From Lonicera japonica (taxonomy: Eukaryota > Streptophyta > Magnoliopsida > Dipsacales > Caprifoliaceae), in assembly GCA_021464415.1 (NCBI GenBank), contig CM038467.1, forward strand, positions 9,751,411 through 9,815,410: DNA of 64,000 nt. Reading direction: 5' to 3'. Positions 34,658 through 46,519 of this stretch are shown piece by piece. The notes beneath the pieces are model-generated. The model was given only the letters and a program-made list of their open reading frames with translations. It did not search any database and was not told where the DNA came from. Every line of letters begins with the position of its first letter. Within the stretch, counting starts at the first letter, position 1. Made by a program: the position numbers and the translations under genes.

Positions 34658-35987
34658 ATATTGATCTTTTCTTTTCTTTTAGAGATCAAGATAGAGAAAG
34701 TACGTAATATCTGATTGTTTCTTGGTAATGAGTGAAAAAGTTATTGGAACGGAGCAAATTTAGAGAGAGAGAGAGAAGAGGAAGAGTCGATCATGAATAA
34801 ATGTGAAGGAAGGAGATAATTAATAATGATGGGGGGTGGGGAGGGTTTGTTGTTAATTGTGTAATTTATGTGATGGAATTGGAGATCGTGGCGCCGTCGC
34901 ATGGATTAAAAACCGGCTAACTCATATATGTATATATGTTCATTTTTGTGCTTGTAAATTCATTCATTGCTTAGTACTCGTGCGTGCGAGAGTTACAATG
35001 TGAGAGGATTACGTGGAATTTAATCATGACACTCGATCGGACCAAACGCCGCATATCATTCTCGGAGTCAATAGTACGTGCCCACGTGTCGTTACAATGA
35101 TTGTCTTGCCCAAGACAACGTTACCCAGGCCACCTTTTTCTTCTTTTACCTACCAAATAACATTAATCAAATTACGGTCGCTCCATATTTTAAATATGGC
35201 ATGTATTAGATATATTAATTTTGGTATGTTAATCGATCATATTATAAATATATATATATATATAGTATGTAGCATGATAATTTGTACTTAATTTATTACA
35301 TGTCATAAATAAATCTTTTTTTATTTATAAATATGTAACATATAATCATACTTTAAAACACGCGTTAACATGACTCTTTTAATTTTTATGTCAGTTATAA
35401 TATTTCTCTAGAACTCATTAGTATTGATAGTAGCGTTAACAAGCATCAACAAAGGCAGGAGAAGGGTTTAGCTAGGTTTTGAATTCTATCATTATTACTT
35501 TTTGTTGAGATGTTGAGTTCTATTATCACATAATAATTTTCATTCATTATAATCAATGAAAATTCCCTATGTGATAATACATGGCCTACTAACTATATGT
35601 CTGACCCTCATTCTATTAATAATAAGTTAGCACGTATTCTTAAATTACACGTTGATATGAGTCTAGTTCTATTAGCTAAGTTAGTACGATTTTTATATTG
35701 ATTTTATTATTGCAAAAAATTATATCATCTATATGACGGTTTTTAATTCACATGTATCGCAATATCTATATTGTTATATAGTTGGGACGGAATTTAACCA
35801 CCATGTGAAGCTTGAAACAAGGTTTGAACTTTTGATTTAAGCAGTTTGAACTTATACTTAATAGATCACAAATAATCTTTATTTTATTTTTTATTTAAAT
35901 TAACACGCATGTACAAATTAGTCGTACTATATACAATTTCACATAGGAAGGGGTATGTGTTGATGAAATACTTTATTTGTAGTACAT
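34658..35987. other. Promoter side of the RWP-RK gene and spacer
   Basis: Contains gaga tracts (about 34762-34776), a G-box at 35083-35088 and (TA)n tracts near 35250. No gene is supported further out. Confidence 0.45.
35083..35088. promoter_or_regulatory. G-box / ABRE-like motif
   Basis: The sequence cccacgtgtc contains CACGTG in an ABRE-like context, about 430 bases upstream of the RWP-RK start codon. G-boxes bind bZIP and bHLH factors. A role here is only inferred from position. Confidence 0.35.
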
Positions 35988-35990
35988 ATA

Positions 35991-36498
35991 GGCCTCGTTT
36001 GATTCAAGTATTAGGGTCAGTGAGATTAATAATACCAGTATTAATAGTACTGGATTATTAATCCTGGTATTAATTTAATTCCAATACCTTATTTGATTCA
36101 TGCAGTATTAATACTGGGATGTCTCATGCTGATGCTAATACCATGTTTGATTCTATAACTTGTATACAAAATTATATTTTAGACTAAAAAAAAAAATTAG
36201 AATTTTTTTTTTCAAAAATTAAAATAAAATAATAGTAATATAGTAGTAGTAGTCGTAGTAGCATTTTTGGAAATATTATAGTAGTAATGACATTTTTAAA
36301 AATATATGGTTCATTTTTCTTAATTCTGGATAAATAATACCACCTCCCCCTGGTATTAAATGATACCACAAAGAGTGGTATTAAGTTAGTACCGGTATTA
36401 GTAATCCCAGTACATTTGTGCGAATCAAACAAGGTATTATAAAAAAAGTGGGATTAACAATCCCATCCCACTTTTTAATACCCGAATCAAACGAGACC
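35991..36498. mobile_element. MITE with ggcctcgtttgattc TIRs
   Basis: The left end ggcctcgtttgattcaagta and the inverse of the right end, ggtctcgtttgattcgggta, match at most positions. The flanks are ata at 35988-35990 and 36499-36501. Much of the 508-bp interior pairs with itself (repeated taataccagtatta/taataccggtacta phrases), giving a hairpin-like element. The short AT-rich duplication suggests a Harbinger-type origin. Confidence 0.7.
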
Positions 36499-36501
36499 AT
36501 A

Positions 36502-38295
36502 GTGTAAGAGGCGTGCAGTGAAGGCCCTTAATTTTTTATAAATGAAAATTTACCCCTATGTTATAAATATATGCATATTAATTAATTAAGTTTACTCTCT
36601 TTTAATTTTTAAAATTATTAATAATATCAATCTTGCCTTTCTTAATCTTGAACAAAATTTTTCTTTTAATTTATAAAAAGTGATATTAATATTAAATTTG
36701 TCCTCCCTTTGAAAAAAAAAAAAAGTCTGACTTGGCCCTGAAGGCCTGTTTAAGCTCTATTTCATTTTTCTCTTTTCTAATCTCTAATATCTAAAAAGGC
36801 ATGATTAGTAATTAATACGTTATCTGCTAATACATTATTATAACCGGCCAATTAATAGCACACCATAGTTTTCCGTCGTCCAAATTCCCAAGGAACGTTT
36901 TTACTCACTGCACTTCATAACCTTTGGATATACAAATCGCAAATAATTATTAACCATAATTATTACTCTTTCTTCTCAAAACAATAGTTTTTTTTTTAAT
37001 ATATACGTTTCAATAAAACATTAAATTTAGCCTAATCAAGATAAAGAATACAAAGGTTCTGCATCAAAATTATGTAAAAGAAATAGAATAAGAGCATCTC
37101 TAAAAAAACCTAACAATTTTTTTTTTGTTTAAATTGTATTATGCGGTAATTTTGAAGATAACATTATGCTAGATTTATAACTGTAACTCCAAACGACACT
37201 TCAAATTTTTATATTCTATTATTTTATTTTTAAAAGTTGAAAGAGAGTTGTAAATTTTTAAGAAGTAGCTTTGCTTCTTTAAATCTAATTTTTTTAAAAA
37301 AATAAAATACCAATTTTTTACTTGATAGGCAAAACTACTTCTTTAATTTTCAAAAAACAAAATAAATATTCATATCTTAATTTTTAAATCAACCAAATAA
37401 AATTAAAACTCAAATCTGAATGGCTCAGCCAAATAACCCATAACTCTTCTCTCTCTCTCTCTCTAAGAAATGGATTACACACACACCAGACGGTCGCAAA
37501 TGTCGGTCTCTTTGGGAGAGGCTCCCTAGAACTGTTCGCAGTTTAAGCTATTTATTTATTATTAAAACAATTACGCCCTAACGACAGTTGTATTATGCAT
37601 ATATGAAATTAAATGTATTCAAATACAGTTTTAGATAAAATATACAAATATATTTTTTGCACCAAAAAAACAAAAAAAAAAAAAAAAAGTATCACACGTA
37701 GATACTAGAGACAGACATTTGGTTGTGCCCAGGCCGCTGTCCATGTACGATATCTTTTTCTCCTCAAGACATCGCCCAATATTCAACAAATGCTTGCAGT
37801 AATTCTTACGTATCGTTCGAATTTAAACCAAAGCCTTGCGAGCAATCAAATCTCGTGGCAACAACTTGGGTCAGGACGAATTCGTTTTGTACGGCCTTTC
37901 TCAAAAGATCAATAGAAACTTTATTCACTGTAATCTTTAAGCAAGACAGAATTTACGAGGTAACATCAATAGTAAAAACATTACAAAGATTTGTATAGAG
38001 GCAGACTGCCGTAAGCAGTGATTGAGGTAACGATGCATCAGGGATTGGATTCCTCTATGGGCAGGAGAGCTCTAGCATACTAAACAGGGATATTTCAAAC
38101 AAAATTGACAATGCAATAAAATTTCCAAAATTCAATTACAATCCATTAATAGTCAAATATTGAATAGCCACAGCAAATAAGCTAGATCAAGTAGAAGAAA
38201 ATACATTTTTACAGTATCTTCTTCTATATACCCTTTCTTCCTCTTCTTTTGTAATATTATAAAGCCGACTGCAATGAAAGTAAACATATATAGTC
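36502..38295. other. Spacer between the MITE and the EMB514-like gene
   Basis: AT-rich to about 37680 with poly-A at 37673-37688. A less AT-rich patch at about 37690-38010 has a 91-codon open frame with no domain and may be gene debris or 3' sequence. The part next to 38296 is probably the 3'-UTR of the minus-strand gene. Confidence 0.4.
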
Positions 38296-38896
38296 TTAAT
38301 TTCTCGACTTACCACCTCTCCAACCACCACGGCCGCGACCGCGCCCACCACCTCTTCCACCACCGCCAAACTTACCCCCACCCAATGCCTTATCAACATC
38401 ACGCTTGACTTGCATGTTTTCTGGCAAGGGAAGTATGTGATCCACACACTTGCGAAAGCTGAAATCATCGACTGATTCATCCTCCCTTATTAGGAAGAAG
38501 CACCTGCTCTTAAACTGTGGGTGGTAACGCACTTGGAAGGCGTGGATCCCTTTGCCAATCTTCTTTTCTGGCTCCAAATGACCCTTCTTCAGCAAGTCAA
38601 CCAACATCAAGTGCTCATACTGCAATACAAAAACAGGAAATTGAATAAAGAAAGCTCCAAATTCAACAACACTAAGGTGAATCAAGTCCTTCTAATTCCA
38701 TGGGAATCCCAACGGTAAACAATATTGCTTAAGTAACAAACTTCCAATTAAGGTTAAGAAGTTAACTATTATTTCCATTATTTTCCCTGAATGCTAATAT
38801 CCATCAAAACCAAAATTATTGACTGAGATAGGGAATCCACTAATTTCCAGCTTTTCTGATCAAGTTTCTACGTTGTCAGTATTTCATATATGCATG

Positions 38897-38928
<32 letters not shown>

Positions 38929-40342
38929 AGGGGGGGGAGGGAAGGGAGAAATATGTAACAATTTACAGCAAGCACTGTTTCTTTAAACATTCATTTGTAC
39001 TGATTGCAAAAATGATGGTTCAATAACTTTGCATAACATTCCTAAAAATTGTTCAACCATCCTTGCTTTAACCAAAGCAGTATTGACCCTGTGAAGCTGG
39101 TTAAATCAATAAATTAAAAACAATAGCACTATATGACTAAACAAACCACAAATTGCATAATTGATACAAAGCGTGCTAAAACACTCTAAGTACAGAGTTC
39201 TTCCTAAACTTATTTCAACAAAATGTCTCTGGCTATTTTTCAATCTTATAAAGTTTGGGGTGAGAAGGAGAGTAAGGTCGTTTGAATAATGAATTGTTGT
39301 GAACTACTTAACTCAAATCCCTTATTATTGAGCAGTTCATTTCTATAGCATGTGAAATTGAGATCCTGGTAAGGAAAGAAGCCAGGAACGGGGAACCGAA
39401 GACCTGCAACTGCATAATCACAACCAGCTTTTTCCCATGGCCTTGACACTCGCCTAAATTTAAGAGTACTTATTGAAGGTACACTCCAGCAGATCAGCAG
39501 CCAGGTCCCATAAAGACTATAGAGAGTAACAAATAGCAACCTGGGATATGATCCTTTCCCTTTGTAATTAATTGCACATAAAACCTAACATCACTGGCTC
39601 AAAAAGAAACACCCCATAGAACAACTTCAATTGTTTGTAAAAGCGAATCGAAAAATCAACCTTTATCATCAAATGATCTGGGAATAAACGCATAATAAAT
39701 CTGATAGTTGGAAACTCTGGAAAAAAATTGATAATAACAGAGACTCGTAATAATCATCAAAATGCAAAAACCAGATAATGCAGGATAAAGCAGTCGAAGG
39801 GAAATAGGGAATAAACTTTTTTAGTGTAAAGGAATGAAATAAATTAGTAAATGGAGTTTGATCGAACACTGTACTAAACTAGTATATATTTAAAGTAGTA
39901 GTGGTGGTACCTTGTTGAGATTGAGATTAGGGGTCCAGAAATGAAGGAGCTTGTAGAAGTAATCAAACATCTCCACAGAAGATCCGAAGCTCTTCGGACC
40001 CACGCTCACCGGAGGAACCTTTTCCTTCTCTCCTCCATCAACAGCTTCGGTGACTTGTTTTTCTTCAAGCCTTTGTTCTTCCACCGACTTCTCATCGACC
40101 TTTTGCTTTTTCTCAACACCGTTCTCTTCCTTCTCCGGCTCGTCCCCTTCTTCTCTTTGGCGCTTCGAGCTATTAGGCTCGGTGCTTCCATTCTCTGATC
40201 CTCCTGCATCGGCGGGGGAGGTGTTTGCCGACTGAAGTTCCATATCTTGCGCGAGTGACGCTGAGGATGAGCTTTCTTTCTCTGTCTCGGTCTCGGTGGT
40301 GACGGTGATTTCGGCAGGGAATTCGTTTACTGGTTCCGCCAT
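38296..40342 (-). CDS. DUF3223 (DCL-like) nucleolar protein, EMB514/DOMINO1 type
   Basis: Two exons, 40342-39911 and 38619-38296, are joined in phase 0 across a 1.3-kb intron (donor aacaag/gtacca, acceptor tattgcag) and encode 251 residues. The N-terminal ~110 residues are acidic and low-complexity with a basic patch (SSKRQREEGDEPEKEENG). The DUF3223/DCL domain spans about 118-212 (FDYFYKLLHFW, then YEHLMLVDLLKKGH, KIGKGIHAFQVRYHP, SRCFFLIRED, DDFSFRKCVDHILPLP). The C-terminus is a glycine/arginine-rich RGG tail, as in nucleolar RNA-binding proteins. Relatives (DCL, DOMINO1/EMB514) act in rRNA maturation and embryo development. The start at 40342 is the first ATG of the frame. The promoter carries telo-box and site II motifs, which fits ribosome-biogenesis control. 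Confidence 0.9.
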
Positions 40343-40383
40343 TGTGAAAGCGAGGATGATGGGCAAGTGGGTGGGTGTTGAAG

Positions 40384-40457
40384 AAACCCTAGCTTTAAAC
40401 CCTTATTTTATATTGGGAAGCATGAGACTGATTGTTTTTTAATTTTTATTTTGGGCT
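40384..40457 (-). promoter_or_regulatory. Telo-box and site II motif upstream of the EMB514-like gene
   Basis: AAACCCTA lies at 40384-40391 (a second AAACCC follows near 40397) and TGGGCT at 40452-40457, 40-115 bases upstream of the start codon. This pair is common in plant genes for ribosomal proteins and ribosome biogenesis, where TCP and telo-box-binding factors act. Confidence 0.55.
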
Positions 40458-40471
40458 TTTTATGAATTTGC

Positions 40472-40856
40472 GTTAGAGTTACCCATTTCAATAGTATAGT
40501 CGTTTAACTTAATCCACCAAACTTTTAACTCGGTTCTTTTTGTATCGTCACTATTTTATCTTTTACTATTTATCTTATTTTTTAAAAAGTCTTATCTTTA
40601 CTTTATTTCTCTAAATTTGTAATAAATCCACTTCTCTATCTTTCCTCTCTAAAACATAATTTTCGTGGTTGAGTTTTAGAGGGATATGTGAATTTGTTGT
40701 AACTTTTAGAGAGTGAAAGTAAGAATTAAAATATTTTAAATAAAAAGATGAATAATAAGAAGTAAAATGGTTAAGACACAAAAAAATTAAATAGAGTTAG
40801 AGGTCTGTTAAAAACTAATGGTTAAGTCGAATTATTAAAATGAGGGTATTTCTAAC
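40472..40856. repeat. Small TIR element upstream of the EMB514-like gene
   Basis: The ends gttagagttacccatttcaa and (inverse) gttagaaataccctcatttt form imperfect TIRs of about 40 bases. It lies 15 bases beyond the TGGGCT motif. No clear target duplication was found. Confidence 0.5.
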
Positions 40857-40978
40857 TATGTATTATAAATAGGGGCAAATTCAAAAGGCCCTTTTTATTT
40901 TTTGGTGTATTAACGTTGACCATTTCCTAATAACTTTTTTAAAATACCAATTAAAGTTACGAGCACAACCAAATCAAC

Positions 40979-41440
40979 ATTATAAAATTACTAAATTATG
41001 TAGTTAATGTGATGCATGTATAATTCATATACATCTAATTTAAAAATTATAATTAATAAAGATGTAAAGTAGTTGAGTTATTGGTTGTGCACTTTACTTA
41101 GTATGTATGGTTTGAATCATGTTACTTTGGGTAGTGAAAAATATGACATAACTTTAGTACACATTTGAAATATATCCTGAATTAATACAAATTGATAGTT
41201 AGGATCATAACTAAAATACTAAATTATTATTTCACGCGTGAAGCATGTATATATAATTTTTTATACATCTAATTTAGAAAGAATAATTAACAAAGATGTC
41301 AAGTGATTAAGTTGTTGGTTCTTTGCTTTCCTTCCTCAACATTTGGGGTTCCAATCTTGTTAAATTGAAAAGTAAAAAGTATGACACAAATTTAATGGTA
41401 GTTGAAATCCATCTTAATTTTATAATGTAGTATAAATATA
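40979..41440. repeat. Two imperfect tandem copies of ~235 bp
   Basis: Both halves share, in order, ttataaaattactaaattat-like starts, gcatgta...catacatctaattta, acaaagatgt(c/a)aag and gaaaaatatgac-type phrases. The second unit begins near 41212. AT-rich and non-coding. Confidence 0.5.
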
Positions 41441-41459
41441 ATCATGTCTTAAAATAGCC

Positions 41460-41560
41460 TACCTCTGGGGTCAGGTCACAAATAATGAATTCCTATATCT
41501 TGTAAATCCTTTCGTCTCGGCATGAATAGCCTACCTTTTATTAGAGCAGGGAGGGATTAA
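41460..41560. repeat. Dispersed repeat shared with 53518-53615
   Basis: The phrases cctatatcttgtaaatcctttcg, cggcatgaatagcctacctt and gagcagggagggat recur in order near 53545-53612 with about 80 percent apparent identity. The parent element is not identified. Confidence 0.55.
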
Positions 41561-42018
41561 ATTATTTACGAATTAAGTAATTTTAAATTGTCTAATTCGT
41601 AAATTGAAAGACAAACAAACGAGCTCTCAATTTTCCAAACTCAATATCGTCGCGTAACAAACTCCAAATTTCAAATAACTCTAAAGATAAACATAATTTT
41701 AAAATCAAAATAAATGGACAAAAAGGAAAGATCATAGGCTAATCACCATGTTATATCGCAATTATTCCCGGAGGTAATCTAAAATGTTTTAAGTTTTCTT
41801 CTTTAACTTAAAGTAAAAACCTCTAGGAGCGCATTTAGAACATGGAATTAGAATTGGCTTTAAGATTTGAGAATCCAAGATTTGAAAATCACATATTTAT
41901 AATTACAGTAATTTGAAATCTTTATTTGTTTAACTAGCATACAGAATTTGATTTTTAAATTCGGATACTTCTTTGTTAAATACTAATACACTAGTTTTTA
42001 TCTTTATTATAATGTACG

Positions 42019-42767
42019 GACTAAGATAATATATATATATATATATATATTATAAAACATCATCTTTGACCAAATTTTTCTCCAAAAAGTATAAAAATCT
42101 AATTTTTAAAAAATACACATGTTATGGAGTGCATTAGTTTTACACCATTGAATGGGTTTTATACACACATCAAGATGTCACATCAAAGTTAAAATACTTA
42201 CACCAATAATATACACCCAATAAACTCTCACGCACTAATAATTTTGTCTACATTAAAAATGTCATAACTTAAAATAAAACATTCAAAATTTAATAAAAAA
42301 TTAATATTTATAATCTACTAATCAAGATCAATTAAACAAGATCCATCATTAATATAGAATTATGTAAGAAAAAAATCAAGAAAAATTATTAACATTTAAG
42401 AACGTATTTTTAGACTATTTTCAAATCATAATTACATACGTGTTTGGATTATTTTCACATATATCCTTGAGTTAAATTTGTTAAAACATTATTTCACCGA
42501 GATTAAAATAAGATAAAAAAAATATGATTAAAAGATTCTTTAAAAAATAAAAAACAAATCAGTCCCATTAACTCTACTTTTAGTTTTTCTAACATGAAGA
42601 TCTCTTGAACTTACATTTTGGTTGTTCAAAACAATAGATTAGGCTAAACAGTAGGTTCAAAATAGACTGATTGATTTATGTCGATTTATATTCATCACAC
42701 GTTACCTTTTTTATACTATTATTAAATTTGATTTATTTCACCGTGGGATGGCACGGGTATACTCTAG
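42019..42767 (+). mobile_element. Helitron-like element, copy B
   Basis: The 3' end reads ccgtgggatggcacgg (a perfect 5-bp stem around a 6-base loop), then gtatactCTAG at 42764-42767, then T. This is the hairpin plus CTRR signature of Helitrons, which insert between A and T. The body is homologous to copies A and A' at 11.5-12.8 kb. The 5' end is obscured by a (TA)n tract near 42030. There is no Rep/helicase coding, so it is non-autonomous. Confidence 0.65.
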
Positions 42768-44504
42768 TATGTATGTGTATATATATATATTTAATCACTA
42801 ATAACACCATACATTTATAAATTTTAAAAATAATAAATCCACTTGCTTTTAAAATAAATGATTTCGCTGGCCGACATAGATCTCATGCGACCATAGAAAC
42901 ACAATCTTTTATACTCAACCCTTTTAAGACTCAATATATGGACAACTTCTTATCATATGAATTTGTGGGTGGTTAATAGTTAACCAAACTCAATTTGAAG
43001 ATAACTGGCCTAGCAAGATCAATTGGCAACTAGAAAATTGAGATGAACAGTACCATCCAACAATAAAACAGTAAGCTGAGAGTAAAATGAATAGCAAATT
43101 TATTAAAGGGTAAGTTTTTCGGTGGTTTTAATTCATAATCCGGCAATACATCTTCTTGGGTGTGTGTTAAATATATTAACTTAAGAACTCAACAAAGTTA
43201 TATAATTATGGAGAGCTTAGGGTTTAACTAGAGGAAGAAGGAAAATGTATAGGATTGAGTGCAGAAGGGAGATCATTAATTACATATAGTGGTTTCGTTC
43301 CTATTTATATGTATATGATATAGTTACATTAGGGTTGATGGGATATGTAAATTATTATAAATGGTAAAGTTTGTTACTACTAAAAGATAACAGTTGTCCT
43401 TAAGTAGCTATTTTCAATCACTCATCCTCCAACTCAACTTTCATCTGCTTATCGGCCGATTAGTATTGGTCAATCCTCATCGAGCTTTACACGTATTGGT
43501 CAGCAAGTATACGAAATTATCTTGCTTGGCCGTACAATTTCTCATATGTATTCATTGGATACGGAGATGGCCTAAGGATTTTGTATTATGGGCCGACTGT
43601 AACACGGATTGGGCCAGGTCAAAAGTGCATGTACAATTTTTATTTGCCACATAATTCTTGTTATGATTATATATATAAATATCTTATATATAGTTCGCTA
43701 TTATCGTGTTTATTTATGCCGTGACAAATTTTTATAATATTAGAAATAATAAATTTGTTATTTTTTTATATTAATAACAAATAGTAATTTGCGAAATATT
43801 TTTTTTCCCAAATCCACTGCTTTTGGATATTCTTTTTTTTTTTTAAAAAAGAAAACCTCCCCCAATATTTGAAAGTTACCTTTTTCAACTAAATATCAAA
43901 TCTTAAAATTTGAACAGCTTCATAGACTCAAGTCATAGTTTTTAGCCAAACAAAATATTTAAATTTGGGATCCCAATCCAAATCTTACGCTCAAGTTCAG
44001 TCTCAAATTCCAAATCTAAACGCAGCCCTTAGATTGTTCTAATTGTAATATGGAACTCAATTTCGTATTAACTCATGGTGCTACACTTGCGTGGGGAGAT
44101 TTCCTGTTAGATCATCTCTTTCATTTATACGGTAGTTTCAAAAAACTATTATTTATCCGAATATCAGAACACTTGCTAAAGGAAACAAAAAAATGAATTT
44201 AGTCAAATAACTCTAATTAAACTCTACAGATGATTAAAAAACAAAGAGATGAATTTATCTCTAATAAAATCTCAAATTAAAATCTCAAATTAAAATCTCA
44301 AATTAAAATCTCACGTACTACAAAGTAGAGCAATTTTCTATCCTTCTGGTAATGGTATACCCAATTCAAATGACAAAGCCCGTATCCCGAAAGTTGATGT
44401 GTTCTGGTTCAAGCCCACGAGAAAGAAGCCCAAGAACGTTATACATGCTGTTGAGACGAATTCACATTGGAGTGAACATGACTTGTGTTGGTGGCTGTTA
44501 CAAT
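42768..44504. other. AT-rich spacer
   Basis: No gene is supported. The 43190-43650 part is less AT-rich (ggagagcttagggtttaactagagg, tatgggccgactgtaacacgg) and may be an old LTR fragment. Four short repeats of ctcaaattaaaat lie near 44268-44312. Confidence 0.4.
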
Positions 44505-44513
44505 TTATATACA

Positions 44514-45807
44514 GAGTAAATTATTCTAATGGCTCATAAAATATTAATATTATCTTATTTTAATTCTTATTTTATTTTATTTTATTTAAATACTTAAATT
44601 ATTAATTGAGTTTTAATTAGATATTTTTTAAAAAATAATTTTAATTAGATTTAACAAATTATTATGAAAGAAAAATTAAAAAAAACAAAAAAAGGAGAAT
44701 GAACAAAGAGAGAGATAGAGAGAAGGAGAGCGAGAGAAAAGCTGTGATAACACATGGTCACCGTTGCCGCCGGCACCAACCATCCTCCAACAGACCACCA
44801 CCAACACCATCATGACCCTTTGAAGCTCGCCTCCTCTGCCACTCGGCAACCGGAAATGGAATCTTCCAACAAGGTAATTGTTAATGCTTCGCCCACTTAT
44901 ACTTTAATGGGTTTTCACCATATTTCTCCGTCCAATTTGCTACCTCTCTAGTCGATGAAATTGACTGGGTTTTCGCCTCCACAACCACCTCCTCAGGTAC
45001 TTTATTCCATTTCTAGCCGGTTCCTTTCCATGGATACTTATCTCTCTACTTTCTTTATCCTCGATCTTTTGATTTTAAATCCAAGAGGAATAAGCTCAAT
45101 TACGGCAATTACTCTTGATTTTGAGTACCTACGAGGCTTAATTGCTGCAGTTCACTCGATTTTGTAGCATTTTGCGTGTCCTAAGAGTATTTTTTTTCAT
45201 TTTCTAGGCGGAAAAGAGGTGGTGGTGATGGAGGTGGGGAAGAGGTGCTGAGGTAGGTCTCTCTCTTTTTTTTTTCAATCGTTTCTACCGGCCGCAACAA
45301 TGGTAATGATTATCCTCTTTCCTTCTTTTCAATTGTTTCCACGGGCCAAAGCAATTAGATCATCCCATTTCGATGGCTTCTGCCTTCTCGGTTAGATTCC
45401 GGCAACAAATTCCCTAAATCGATTCATATTCCACTTCTCTCTCTAGTTCACGTTGCGATTACTCTCTATTTTGAGTACCTTCGAGGGGAGGATCAGAGGT
45501 GGTGGTGGAAGGGAGGCGGGGAAGAGGTAGTGGTGGGTCTCTCTCTCTTTTATTTCCTTTCCTTTTTTTTTTTAAAAAAATTTCCTTTATAATAATTTTT
45601 TAGATTTAATTAAAATTATTTTTTAAAAAATATCAAATTGAAATGAGAATTTTGCCATTGATTTTGTCCAAGTTGACGCCCAAATTGAACGGAATGACTA
45701 ATTTGAAACTCAGGTAATAGTTTAAATATTTAAATGAAGCAAAATTTTGTTTAAGGACTAAAGTGAGACAATACTAATACTTTAGGGGCCATTAGAATAT
45801 TTTACTC
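44514..45807. mobile_element. MULE-type element, family B, copy 2
   Basis: The ends gagtaaattattctaatggc and (inverse) gagtaaaatattctaatggc match the ends of the element at 19236-20668. Flanking 9-base segments, ttatataca (44505-44513) and ttatatata (45808-45816), differ at one site and fit an old target duplication. The interior is GC-richer (44700-45550), with CT-rich and gaggtggtggtgg tracts like the first copy and short open frames but no recognisable protein. Two related segments around 45220 and 45490 (gaagaggt.gtgg) suggest an internal duplication. Confidence 0.75.
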
Positions 45808-45816
45808 TTATATATA

Positions 45817-46500
45817 CATAACTTGTATACGGATATATTTGATAGTCAATCACAAGAGAGATATATATATATATATATAGAAGAATTTTCATAATTTGAA
45901 CCTGGTTATCGGGTGGAGAAACACACCCGAGGCCTTCTCCAATGGTTATTTCAATAAATTCATTTATTTCTTATGTGTCATAGTATTTTTAGGAGATTTC
46001 TATATCTATTTGACCACATATTTACCCATAATATTGAGTTGATAAAAAAGTCTCGAACAAAATATTTCCAATGGTGTATTTCTATCTTAATTTTTAATTT
46101 CAGTTTGCACTTTTATAATTAATTTAATTAACTAAGATATAGAATTTATTTAATTATTGTCATGTAAGAAATAAAATTTTATGACCATTTTATAATGATA
46201 ATATTTTTTTTATAAGTGACTTACTTATTATACTACGTAGAAATCCGTATAAAAACTCTCGTTGAGAAAATCTTTTGCCAACATAATTTTTTATTATATT
46301 AACTTGTATGTGTGAAAAATGACCATCATGTAAAAGAAAGGGTGATTTATTTCTATCCACCATATTTTTCAGTTAATTCACTTTTAAATCATAAAAAAAT
46401 TATTTGAAATTTTACAATATTACCCTTTTCAAAATTAATATGTATATCCACAAATTAAAATTAATTTATAATTATATAAATTTAAATTCTATTTTAATTA
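45817..46500. other. AT-rich spacer
   Basis: Holds a possible MITE end (ggccttctccaatggttatttc near 45932) without a recognised partner. Nothing else was seen. Confidence 0.35.
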
Positions 46501-46519
46501 ATATTCATAATCTAAATAT

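Noticed and set aside
37723..37998. 91-codon plus-strand frame
   Set aside because: No domain, no splice context; the region may be the 3' side of the neighbouring minus-strand gene or gene debris.
44260..44315. Regular short repeats (ctcaaattaaaat) considered as a CRISPR-like array
   Set aside because: The units are contiguous without spacers and the DNA is plant nuclear; this is a simple tandem repeat.
44754..45167. His-rich and neighbouring short frames
   Set aside because: They lie within a TIR element, have no recognised domain and are not joined by clear splicing.
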